NCBI GenBank assembly: GCA_945952105.1
Contig: CAMFGZ010000001.1
Span: 62,001-126,000 of the forward strand
Origin: an uncultured Rhodospirillaceae bacterium
GTDB lineage: Bacteria > Pseudomonadota > Alphaproteobacteria > Reyranellales > Reyranellaceae
Direction: 5' to 3'
Length of the DNA stretch: 64,000 nucleotides
Position 1 is the stretch's first letter; the number at the start of each line of letters is the position of its first letter. Below are positions 52,103 through 59,670 of the stretch, one piece after another. The notes beneath the pieces were generated by a model. The model did not search any database, had not been told where the DNA came from, and was given only the letters and a program-made list of their open reading frames with translations. A program made the translations under genes and the position numbers.

Positions 52103-52672
52103 ATGTCTGGAGCAATGGCCGCCACGTCATTGGCTTTTACCGCGATCGGCACCGGCATGTCCTTCATGGGGCAGATCGGCCAGCAGAACGCGCAAGCCCA
52201 GGCCGCCAGCGCGGCGCAGGCGCAGGCTGTGTACCAGGCGCAGGTCGCCGCCCAGAACCAGGAACTGATGCGGCGGCAGGCCTACGATGCCACCCAGCGC
52301 GGGCAGGTCGCCGAGCAAAATCGTCGCCGGCTGATGCAGCAGCAACTCGGTGAGCAGACGGCAAGGCTCGCCGCGCAAGGCACCGACCTCGAAGGCAGCC
52401 CGACCGACATCCTGGGCGACACCAGGGCGGCCGGCGAACTCGACGCGCAGACCATCCGCGCCAACGCCGCGCGCGAGGCTTACGGCTATCAGATCCAGGG
52501 TTTGGGCTATGGCAACCAGTCGATCCTGGAGAGCACGCGCGCCGCGAACTCGGTCTACACGCCGAATTATCTGGGAGCGGGGGCGTCTCTGCTCGCGGGT
52601 GCTTCGATGCTCGCGGACAAGTGGAAGCCGTTTGTCACCCCTGCTACTCCTACGACCGGCGGCGCTCGGTAA
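52103..52672 (+). CDS. Internal virion protein (T7 gp14-like)
   Basis: 189 residues, Ala/Gln-rich and helical (AMAATSLAFTAIGTGMSFMG, QNAQAQAASAAQAQAVYQAQ, ARLAAQGTDLEGSPTDILGD). This composition and place after the tail genes is typical of gp14-like proteins ejected into the envelope to form the DNA channel. Confidence 0.75.
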   Translation: MSGAMAATSLAFTAIGTGMSFMGQIGQQNAQAQAASAAQAQAVYQAQVAAQNQELMRRQAYDATQRGQVAEQNRRRLMQQQLGEQTARLAAQGTDLEGSPTDILGDTRAAGELDAQTIRANAAREAYGYQIQGLGYGNQSILESTRAANSVYTPNYLGAGASLLAGASMLADKWKPFVTPATPTTGGAR

Positions 52673-52674
52673 TG

Positions 52675-53055
52675 CTACAATCTCTGATACATGTTGGAGC
52701 AGGCACCCGCCGCGCCATTGTGCCGGAAAGCGACAATCCGCCGATCGGAACCGGTGAATACCTGAATTCGACAAGATATCGTGATGGGGCTCGAACTTGT
52801 GGTGGTGGCGGTAACTGGCGTGTTGCCGACGGAGCCTATTGTCGTGCTCGTAGACGTAGTTGCGGATTCAGCGGTACCGGAGAAAGTGAAGACAATCTCG
52901 CCAGCTTCGGTGTGCTGATATACGGGCGCACCCCATGCGGCGACGACCGAATCAACGGGTCGCCCGCGATACTTGGCAAGGGTCTTCTCGGCGTCGTTCT
53001 GCGGGTTGGCGCACCCCGCCAACAACAGCGCCAGCAGCAAGATCGTCTTCTTCAT
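52675..53055 (-). CDS. Small lipoprotein on the opposite strand of the prophage
   Basis: 126 residues from the ATG at 53055 (GAGG 6 bases upstream). Signal and lipobox MKKTILLLALLLAGCANPQN, then a SmpA/OmlA-like start (TLAKYRGRPVDSVVAAWGAP) and a Thr/Ser-rich part, ending with a Cys pair region (ISCRIQVFTG, GAAGACSN). It runs against all neighbouring phage genes and its DNA is slightly more AT-rich, so it is a likely moron (cargo) gene. It might affect the envelope or phage exclusion; this is speculation. Confidence 0.75.
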   Translation of the reverse strand: MKKTILLLALLLAGCANPQNDAEKTLAKYRGRPVDSVVAAWGAPVYQHTEAGEIVFTFSGTAESATTSTSTTIGSVGNTPVTATTTSSSPITISCRIQVFTGSDRRIVAFRHNGAAGACSNMYQRL

Positions 53056-53105
53056 TCTCATCCTCTTCGCCCCATAGCCGTGACGCTAACGCAAGGATCG
53101 CTCTG

Positions 53106-53357
53106 ATGGCAATCATCCGTTCCTACAACCAGCCCAGCGTCGAGGCGCGTGGTCTCCCCGGTGCGACGCTGCCGAGCAACGCGCCGCTGGGCGCTTTTGG
53201 CAACACGACGCAGACCGAAGGCGACGCGAAGGCTCTGCAGATGGCCGGCGAACAACTCGGTAAGGCGTCGGACGCAACCGAAAAGATAGCCCTCGCCATG
53301 ATGAAGGAAGCCGAGAAGCTCGCGGGCCAGAAGAAGGGACAATGTCCATGTCCATGA
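53106..53357 (+). CDS. Truncated internal virion protein N-terminus
   Basis: 83 residues (MAIIRSYNQPSVEARGLPGA, AFGNTTQTEGDAKALQMAGE, KASDATEKIALAMMKEAEKL) that read like the start of the large internal virion protein found after the gp14-like gene in related phages; it ends in a short odd tail (GQCPCP). The large remainder may be represented by the following 700-residue gene in a different frame. Confidence 0.6.
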   Translation: MAIIRSYNQPSVEARGLPGATLPSNAPLGAFGNTTQTEGDAKALQMAGEQLGKASDATEKIALAMMKEAEKLAGQKKGQCPCP

Positions 53358-53436
53358 CGGCGGCGAACGAAAGCCCCACCGGCGACGACACCTTCCGCAC
53401 CCTCAGGCCCCGAAGGGCCGCTGAACGGAGACGAAC

Positions 53437-55539
53437 ATGGCAAGCATCGAGACAGAAGGGCTGCCCTCGGCAGCGCCGGCCGCGGACCCATGGCCGCACG
53501 ACCAGCTGGGGGGCGACACGCTGCTCGGCCTGGAAGCCGACGAGATGTTCGCGCGGCGGCTGGACACCGGGTTTGCGGGCGAGGTGCGCGGGCTGGTGAA
53601 CGATCCGGCGACGGGTCTCGCGGGCCGGGACCCGGAGGCGGCGCTGGCCGGCATCTCAGGGACCATCCCGTTGTTGGCCGAGCTGAAGGACCGGTACCTC
53701 GCGCAGGCGAGAGGTCCGCGCCAGAAGGCGCTGCTGGAGCCGTTGATCGACCGCCGTCTCGACCGCGCCGGCAGCGAACTCGGCCGGATCGCGGTGCAGG
53801 CGACGTCGGTGCTGGACGACCGCATCGTGGCCGAGCGGCTGGCCGACCTGCAACTTGATGCGTCGCTGTCGTGGCAGGACAGGGCCCATCTGCGCACGCT
53901 GGGCGCCACCGTGGTGGGCGAGCTGCGCTACCAGGGCGAACGTAAAGGCTGGGACGCGGGGCGGACCGACACGGCGGTGCGCACGGGCCTCAGCGATCTC
54001 TATGCCGGCGCGGTCGAGTCGGCGAGCGGCCAGGATCCCGAGCGGGCGGCGACGCTCTACGACCACGCACGCGACGTGATCCAGCCGGACCGGCAGGCGG
54101 CGGTCGAGCGCCGGATCGACCGGGCGCGCGAGGAGCGTCGCGTGACGGAGATCGTGGGCGGCCTGGCCGCCACGCCGGACGATCCCGCACGGCGCCCGGA
54201 CCCCGACGACTACCAGGCGCGGGCCACCGCAGCGACGCCGCCGGACGCCTCGCCGGAGGTGCGGGCGCAGGTGTCGAGGATGGCCAGCATCGAACAGGCG
54301 CGCGCCGACCGGGCCTGGCAGGCGTCGCGGGGCCGCGCGGCGACGGGCGCGCTCGACTGGCTCGGCGCCAATCCCGCGGCGCCCTTGATGGCGATGCCGG
54401 CGGAGCTGCGCGACGGGTTGAGCCCGGAGCAGACGGAGGCGCTCGACCGGACAGCCATGAACGGCGGCCGCGTCGTCACGGACCGCGACCTCTACGACAG
54501 GCTCGACGACCAGGCGGTGAGAAATCCGGAAGAGTTCACCGGCGTCGATCTCACGCAACATCGGCTGTCGCTCGGCGACAGCGACTACGACCGCCTGACC
54601 AAACTCCAACAGGCTCTCGTCGAAGGCAAATCCGATCCGGCCTTCGAGCGCCACCGTCTCGGCCGCCTGTTCCTGGGCGATGGACTGCGCAACGCCAACG
54701 TCGATCCCAACGGGGAGGAGGCCCGGACCGCGCGGCAACAGCTCGACAGGCTTTTAGGCGCCTTCGAATCCGTCGAGGGCAAGCCAGCAACGATGGCCGA
54801 CATTCGCGGCCTCGTCGACGACGTGGCGGGCGATGTGCTGCCGCGCGGTGAAAGCGATCCAAATATCGTCCGGACCTCGGGCGGCGAGCCGGTCGAACCG
54901 AACGGCAATACGCAAATCGCACAGCAGCAAGAGCCAGCCAAGGCCGGCCAAGAGACTGCGCCGCCAACGAAGTCGGTTCTCGGCAGTTCTAAGTTGCAAG
55001 CCGCGACAACGAATTTGGCCACAGACCCGGGAAAGCGCGTGGTCTTGCCGAACGGTTTAAACGTGCCAAGCTCTGAAGATCCGAAAACAGAGTTCCTGAT
55101 GTCGCCGGTCGGCGACCTTAGCGCCGTTGCTGCGGCCGGTTGGGAAGCGGGCAGAGATATTCGGGTAAGTCTCTTTGAAGCGATAGGCACAGCCCGCAAG
55201 TTACTCCGCAGGGATCTCGCCCAAGGTGGGCGGTTCGACTACCAGAGGCTTTGGAGTCCAGACGACGACGCTCCGGGCTACTTGCAGTTGCGCCAATTTC
55301 GCGATGTCTCGAATTTCAACGTGGGACTGTACATGCAACAAGCCGGCATTCCCCTTTGGGCGACTTTGTTGGTTGCGGGAGAGTATGCGGAAGAACATTC
55401 GAGCAATTACATGCCGAACGAGCCCTACGGTTTGGATCCGCGAGTCAAAAGATGGATCGAACGCGGCTATGAAGCGGGAGAAACCAGCGGCTTCAAGCGA
55501 CCAAGAATAAAAAAAGCAACGCCGAGGACGGCAGATTGA
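53437..55539 (+). CDS. Internal-virion-like protein with a polymorphic-toxin-like C-terminal domain
   Basis: 700 residues; an in-frame TGA just upstream bounds the start, and CGGAG precedes the ATG. Residues 1 to about 470 are helical, Arg/Ala/Asp-rich and phage-like (EVRGLVNDPATGLAGRDPEA, GELRYQGERKGWDAGRTDTA). A linker follows, then a different C-terminal part: FDYQRLWSPDDDAPGYLQLR starts near residue 600, then QFRDVSNFNVGLYMQQAGIP, LLVAGEYAEEHSSNYMPNEP, YGLDPRVKRWIERGYEAGE. This last domain resembles C-terminal domains of RHS/CDI-type polymorphic toxins (a Bacterial-toxin-44-like pattern; from memory, unverified). The DNA becomes more AT-rich from about 54900. The gene's 5' 620 bp is duplicated at 56684. 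Confidence 0.75.
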   Translation: MASIETEGLPSAAPAADPWPHDQLGGDTLLGLEADEMFARRLDTGFAGEVRGLVNDPATGLAGRDPEAALAGISGTIPLLAELKDRYLAQARGPRQKALLEPLIDRRLDRAGSELGRIAVQATSVLDDRIVAERLADLQLDASLSWQDRAHLRTLGATVVGELRYQGERKGWDAGRTDTAVRTGLSDLYAGAVESASGQDPERAATLYDHARDVIQPDRQAAVERRIDRAREERRVTEIVGGLAATPDDPARRPDPDDYQARATAATPPDASPEVRAQVSRMASIEQARADRAWQASRGRAATGALDWLGANPAAPLMAMPAELRDGLSPEQTEALDRTAMNGGRVVTDRDLYDRLDDQAVRNPEEFTGVDLTQHRLSLGDSDYDRLTKLQQALVEGKSDPAFERHRLGRLFLGDGLRNANVDPNGEEARTARQQLDRLLGAFESVEGKPATMADIRGLVDDVAGDVLPRGESDPNIVRTSGGEPVEPNGNTQIAQQQEPAKAGQETAPPTKSVLGSSKLQAATTNLATDPGKRVVLPNGLNVPSSEDPKTEFLMSPVGDLSAVAAAGWEAGRDIRVSLFEAIGTARKLLRRDLAQGGRFDYQRLWSPDDDAPGYLQLRQFRDVSNFNVGLYMQQAGIPLWATLLVAGEYAEEHSSNYMPNEPYGLDPRVKRWIERGYEAGETSGFKRPRIKKATPRTAD

Positions 55540-55633
55540 TTGGAATGTACTCGCAACCACATGCCAAGCGAGTCCTGCGGCCTGGATTTGCGAGTCAAAC
55601 GGTGAATCGGACGTAGCTATGAAAATGACACCT

Positions 55634-56578
55634 TCACTCCCGCCGCCCCCGGCAATGCGTCGAAGCCCAATCGGCTATGATGATGATCGCGACCACGGCG
55701 ACAGGCAGATAGTGCCATGCGAGGCCGGGAAGGCCCCCCTTGCGTGCCAATAGGAGCCAGTTTTCCGAGAAGGTACGAAAGCAAGTAGGGAGGGTCATCG
55801 GCGAACTTGGATCGAAGCAGAAACTCATTGGTCTGGACAAATCGTAGAGAGCGGCGAGGAAAAACAATACAACAGAGAAGCGCAGAGTCAGGCGGCGCAA
55901 GAGCGGCAAGGGCGCCCTGTTTATGCGGGCTTTCGTCGAAAGTCTTTTGGAGGCCAGGCGATGGCAGTCGACTAAGATCCAGGCGATGGCGACCGACAAG
56001 GACACGACGATCGCCGGTAGATAATGCCACAGGCGGCCGGCAAGGCTGGCTTTGGCCAAGGCGTCGGTTAGCATTCCGAAGGTGAGAGCGGAGCAAGCGG
56101 TCATTCGTTGCACCACGAAAGGCCCTTCCAGTTCGAGAGAGTCGAAACAGGTGCGCCCGATCAGGTCGAATAGAAAGGAAAGGACGATCAGAAGAACGAC
56201 GAAGCGCAGGACCAGGCGAGGCAGGTGCGGCAAGCGCGTTGTGTTCATATGGGCCTTTTGCCGAAAATCTTTCGGAGCCCAGGCAATATCGATCAGCGTC
56301 CAGGCGATGGTGATCGACAAGGACAGAATGATAGCCGGCAGATAATGCCATAGGAGGCCGGCAAGGCTGCCTTCGCCCCAGTCTTCGTTCAGCATTCCGA
56401 GATAGACAGCGGAGAAAAAAGCCTGCTTGTCCGGCTCGAAAGGCCCTTCCAGTTCGAGATAGTCGACACTGATCTGTCCCATCAAGTCGAATAGAACAGA
56501 CAGAGCGAGCGTGAGAAGGGCGAAGCGCGCGACCAAGCGCAACCCATAGAATGCCACAACTGAAAGTTGAATATACAT
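55634..56578 (-). CDS. Membrane protein of three tandem ~105-residue repeats (candidate immunity protein)
   Basis: 314 residues on the strand opposite the toxin-like gene, ending 95 bp from it. Three consecutive units share the layout hydrophobic helix (LSVLFDLMGQ; LSFLFDLIGR; LAALYDLSRP), a polar part with LELEGPF, then SLAGLLWHYLPAIILSL / SLAGRLWHYLPAIVVSL / GLPGLAWHYLPVAVVAI. The DNA repeats are spaced 321 and 312 bp. At least six membrane segments are predicted by eye. AT-richer than the neighbourhood, with poor ribosome binding site. Small multi-pass proteins next to toxins are typical immunity proteins, but no family is recognised. Confidence 0.7.
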   Translation of the reverse strand: MYIQLSVVAFYGLRLVARFALLTLALSVLFDLMGQISVDYLELEGPFEPDKQAFFSAVYLGMLNEDWGEGSLAGLLWHYLPAIILSLSITIAWTLIDIAWAPKDFRQKAHMNTTRLPHLPRLVLRFVVLLIVLSFLFDLIGRTCFDSLELEGPFVVQRMTACSALTFGMLTDALAKASLAGRLWHYLPAIVVSLSVAIAWILVDCHRLASKRLSTKARINRAPLPLLRRLTLRFSVVLFFLAALYDLSRPMSFCFDPSSPMTLPTCFRTFSENWLLLARKGGLPGLAWHYLPVAVVAIIIIADWASTHCRGRRE

Positions 56579-56683
56579 AAAATAAAACTAGCATGCCTCG
56601 TGGAAACTGACCACGCTTTTGCACAAACCTTCGCGTCTTGATCGAGCAGACTAGTTACAAACGGACTTGGTCCGGAGACCAAC

Positions 56684-57322
56684 ATGGCAAATATCGAGAT
56701 GGAGGAGCTGCCCTCGGCAGCGCCTGCCGCGGAGTCATGGCCACGCACCGAGTTGGGCGACGACCATCCGCTGGGCCATGAGGCCGACGAGATGTTCGCG
56801 CGGCGGCTCGACACCGGGTGCGCGGGCGAGGTCCGCGGGCTGGTGAACGATCCGGCGACGGGGCTCGCGGGCCGCGATCCCGAGGCGGCGCTGGCCGGCA
56901 TCGCCGGGACCATCCCGCTTCTGGCCGAACTGAAGGACCGGTACCTGGCGCAGTCGATCGGCCCGCGCCAGAAGGCGATGCTCGAGCCGCTGATCGACCG
57001 CCGCCTCGACCGCGCCGGCGGCGACCTCGGGCGGATCGTGGCGTAGGCGACGTCGGTGCTGGACGACCGCATCGTGGCCGAACGCCTCGCCGACCTGGCG
57101 CGTGACGCGGCGCTGTCCTGGCAGGACGCGGCCCATCTGCGCACGCTGGGCCGCACGGCGGTGGGCGAGCTGCGCTACCAGGGTGAACGTAAAGGCTGGG
57201 ACGCGAGTCGGACCGACACGGCGGTGCGCACGGGCCTCGGCGATCTCTACGCCGGCGCGGTCGAGGCCGCGCTCGGCCAGGATCCCGAGCGCGCGGCGAA
57301 CGGGCGACGTGCCTGCATTTGA
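56684..57322 (+). pseudogene. Duplicated, broken copy of the 5' part of the toxin-like gene
   Basis: The translation follows residues 1 to ~206 of the 53437 gene closely (MANIEMEELPSAAPAAESWP, EVRGLVNDPATGLAGRDPEA, GELRYQGERKGWDASRTDTA). A TAG at 57044-57046 replaces the CAG codon of the other copy, and similarity ends after DPERAA near 57299, followed by an unrelated short tail. The upstream region (CGGAGAC and ATG) is also shared. It is a remnant of a tandem cassette duplication; the two copies start 3247 bp apart. Confidence 0.85.
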
Positions 57323-57442
57323 TCCTACTCGTCTATGGCATACGCGCAAACCGATCTCTCGTCCCAACATTCCAAAGGTAACAGGAAAGAACCCGCAATA
57401 GTTGTGTTGAATGTGTATTGGGCAACCGATAAATTCAGACGC

Positions 57443-58489
57443 ATGACGCGTCTTCGTTTCCGTTTCCTCTGCCGGGTTCTTCTTTCGATGATGCTCGCGG
57501 CACTACCGATCGGAGGCGTGCCGGCTCCGGCGTCGGGGCAGATTGCCTCAGAGCAGGTCGGCACGGACGACGACAGGTGGGATGGGGGACTCAACGAGAG
57601 CTCGACGGGGTTCAAAAAGAGGCTCGAACATTATCGCGCTCATGTGCGCGTTCGGCTCGGTCCCGAACGACGCCTTTCCAACGGAGTGGCCTGGCGGCTT
57701 CTCGTCGATGCGACCACCGGCCTGGCCGTACCACGCATCACCTGGATGTCGGATCGTCGGGCAATGCGCACAGCCAATCGGATATTCGACGGCCTTCAGG
57801 GGGCTGATTCGATCGTCTATGCAAGCCAGGCGGCGGAGTGGCAGGAAGCCTATGAGGAAGCTGTCCGGGAAGATAAAAAAAACGGGCCGGGTATGTCTTT
57901 CATGATTCCCCGTGATCATTTCATACGGCAGGAGATGGTTGCATTGACTTACGCAACCTCGAGGTTTGTGAGTTACTTTGCCGTGGTGGAATACGCCACG
58001 GCTGGCATGTCCAAGAGGCCCGAGCCCGACGGCTGGATTATCGATCTCGAACGGGAAAAAGCACTATATAAAACTACGTGTCACCAGGAGGACGGGTCCC
58101 CATCTCCAAGCTGGCTTGGGCAGGGAACGAAGTTCCGGGTCGAGGACTTCTTGGAGGTTTGCGACAAGGAGTCCGTCACGGCATTCGTGGCATTGTACAA
58201 CAAGCACCTCGAACTCGCGACCAAGAGTGCCGCCTTTCGCCGCGATCCATATGCCGAGTACTGCAAAGAGGAGTTGGTGCCGCTCGCGCTGCTGGGGCCG
58301 GCCGGCTGGTATCTGGCCGTCTATCTGACAGTCAAAGGACTTGCCGTTCATCTGTCGGAGTTCTCGTCGCATGCGGGACGGAACTGTTTGCGTCGGGCGA
58401 GCGCTGTCATTCCGGTGATAATCCCTTATCGCGAGCTTGAGCCGTTCATGCAGCCCGGTCCACTGCGCGACGAACTCCTGCGCTCATGA
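57443..58489 (+). CDS. Secreted protein of unknown function
   Basis: 348 residues from the ATG at 57443 (the frame is open to 57335). Signal peptide LRFRFLCRVLLSMMLAALPI followed by GGVPAPASG. The body has KKNGPGMSFMIPRDHFIRQE, a central helical region and several Cys (YKTTCHQEDG, LEVCDKESVT, YCKEELVPLA, GRNCLRRA). Moderately AT-rich with weak ribosome binding site. It lies right after the broken cassette copy, where a displaced toxin domain or immunity gene might be expected, but nothing in the sequence shows that it is one. Confidence 0.7.
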   Translation: MTRLRFRFLCRVLLSMMLAALPIGGVPAPASGQIASEQVGTDDDRWDGGLNESSTGFKKRLEHYRAHVRVRLGPERRLSNGVAWRLLVDATTGLAVPRITWMSDRRAMRTANRIFDGLQGADSIVYASQAAEWQEAYEEAVREDKKNGPGMSFMIPRDHFIRQEMVALTYATSRFVSYFAVVEYATAGMSKRPEPDGWIIDLEREKALYKTTCHQEDGSPSPSWLGQGTKFRVEDFLEVCDKESVTAFVALYNKHLELATKSAAFRRDPYAEYCKEELVPLALLGPAGWYLAVYLTVKGLAVHLSEFSSHAGRNCLRRASAVIPVIIPYRELEPFMQPGPLRDELLRS

Positions 58490-58498
58490 CATGACTTT

Positions 58499-58756
58499 TC
58501 AAGAAGGTTCCAGGTGGCCCTTGAGAAGGCGAGAGCGCCATTTTGCAAATGGCAAAGCCGCGATGTCGACGTGAGCTTCGAAATCAGGCCGTAGCAAATC
58601 ACCCTCGACGAGGCCGGCGCGCTCCATGTACTGGCGGAAATTCGCCGAGAACTCCAACGAGCGAGCCAATGAAGCGACTGCTGTCGTGATGGCAGTAAGG
58701 ACGTCGAACCTGCGTCGTTTGGCATGCCGTCGCTCTTCCAGTGGTGGCGCGGGCAT
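58499..58756 (-). CDS. Small hypothetical protein (tentative)
   Basis: 85 codons from an ATG at 58756. The later part is protein-like: LARSLEFSANFRQYMERAGL, VEGDLLRPDFEAHVDIAALP, FAKWRSRLLKGHLEPS. No ribosome binding site seen. It contains the 28-bp segment shared with the GNAT gene (antisense there). Family unknown. Confidence 0.4.
   Translation of the reverse strand: MPAPPLEERRHAKRRRFDVLTAITTAVASLARSLEFSANFRQYMERAGLVEGDLLRPDFEAHVDIAALPFAKWRSRLLKGHLEPS
58602..58629. repeat. 28-bp exact direct repeat with 51324-51351
   Basis: A 28-base segment starting CCCTCGACGAGG and ending GCGCTCCATGT is identical to part of the GNAT gene at 51324-51351. In both places it can be read as LDEAGALHV on the plus strand. 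The copies are 7278 bp apart. Confidence 0.75.
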
Positions 58757-58795
58757 GCATAGTGCTCGCCGCTGAATTCGCAGGAGGTCGGTGAG

Positions 58796-59326
58796 ATGGT
58801 GAAGCCGGTGCGCAGGATCGTGACGGGCCACGACGAGGAGGGGCGTTCGGTCTTTCTCGAGGACAGGATGGCGCCCCATCCGTTCTCGCCGTCGCATTCG
58901 CCCAATGTCGGGCTGACCAATCTCTGGGTCCTCGATGCCGTGCCGACCACCAACGAGAGGGGGCAGCCTGATCCGACGGCGCGGCCGTTCAGGCTGGAGC
59001 CGCCGCCCGCCGGCAATGTCGTGCGCATCGTCGAATTCCCGCCCGACAGGGAGCGCAACTATGGCAACCAGGCCGAAGTGTTCAGCCAGTACGGCGCCGC
59101 CCAGGCGCACGACAAGGCCGCGCGCCATCCCGGCTTCCACAAGACCCACAGCGTCGACTACGCGATCGTCATCGAGGGCGAGATCTGGGCGTTGATGGAC
59201 GTCGGCGAGACGCTCATGCAGGTCGGTGACGTGCTGATCCAGCGCGGCACCAATCACGCCTGGGCCAACCGCACCGATCGCATCGCCCGCGTGCTCTTCG
59301 TCCTGAACGGAGCCGCGCCCGCCTGA
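58796..59326 (+). CDS. Cupin-domain protein
   Basis: 176 residues with AGGAGG 8 bases upstream. Cupin motif: HPGFHKTHSVDYAIVIEGEI (metal-binding His pair plus Glu-like positions) and GDVLIQRGTNHAWANRTDRI. N-terminal part RIVTGHDEEGRSVFLEDRMA is common to this single-cupin group of Alphaproteobacteria. It may bind a metal or act on small aromatic or sugar acids; substrate unknown. Confidence 0.85.
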   Translation: MVKPVRRIVTGHDEEGRSVFLEDRMAPHPFSPSHSPNVGLTNLWVLDAVPTTNERGQPDPTARPFRLEPPPAGNVVRIVEFPPDRERNYGNQAEVFSQYGAAQAHDKAARHPGFHKTHSVDYAIVIEGEIWALMDVGETLMQVGDVLIQRGTNHAWANRTDRIARVLFVLNGAAPA

Positions 59327-59391
59327 TCGCCGAGAGGCGGCAACCTCGCGGCGGCCACCGCATTGTAGCTGAACAACACGCGGAGGTTCAG

Positions 59392-59670
59392 ATGCGAGCA
59401 CTTTCCTTCACGGCCGCTCTCGCTGTCGCAGCGAGCCTGACCGTGCCCGCTCTGGCAAAGGATCGCCCCGCCACCGATCAGGAAAGAGCGAGCCTCGAGG
59501 CCGCCGTGAAATCCGCGGGCTGCAGCGGCGGCAGGATGGAATTCGATGATGACAAGTCACCGCCCCATCCGTCGGGCAAATTCGAAGTAGACGATGCGAT
59601 GTGCGGCGGCCAGAAGCACGATCTCGTCTTCGATCACGACTTCAAGCTGATTTCCAAGAAGGCGGATTAG
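59392..59670 (+). CDS. Small periplasmic protein (PepSY-like)
   Basis: 92 residues, GGAGG upstream. Signal peptide MRALSFTAALAVAASLTVPA then LAKDRPATDQ; the mature part (ERASLEAAVKSAGCSGGRME, KFEVDDAMCGGQKHDLVFDH, DFKLISKKAD) resembles short PepSY-type proteins; two Cys may pair. Its stop overlaps the stop of the convergent lysR gene by 4 bp. Confidence 0.75.
   Translation: MRALSFTAALAVAASLTVPALAKDRPATDQERASLEAAVKSAGCSGGRMEFDDDKSPPHPSGKFEVDDAMCGGQKHDLVFDHDFKLISKKAD

Larger units (their letters stand above)
40989..57322 (+). mobile_element. Decayed podovirus (T7-like) prophage
   Basis: A nearly unbroken plus-strand series of phage genes: terminase fragments fused to major capsid, cement protein, lysozyme, holin-like protein, gp11-like and gp12-like tail tube proteins, gp17-like fibre, gp13-like (DUF2833), acetyltransferase and internal-virion-like proteins. 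Portal, small terminase, scaffold, integrase, replication and repressor genes are absent, and no attachment sites were identified. Two deletions in the terminase-capsid part and a nonsense-broken gene near the right end show decay. The left limit is sharp (terminator at 40891); the right limit is uncertain between about 57320 and 58490. Confidence 0.8.

Noticed and set aside
55617..56624. Alternative minus-strand frame over the three-repeat membrane gene
   Set aside because: It also looks repetitive because the DNA is repeated, but only the frame from 56578 to 55634 gives membrane helices and conserved LWHYLP motifs.
40989..57322. Gene transfer agent instead of prophage
   Set aside because: Tail genes are gp11/gp12/gp17-like (podovirus type), not the siphovirus-like RcGTA set, and GTA capsid/portal/protease order is absent.
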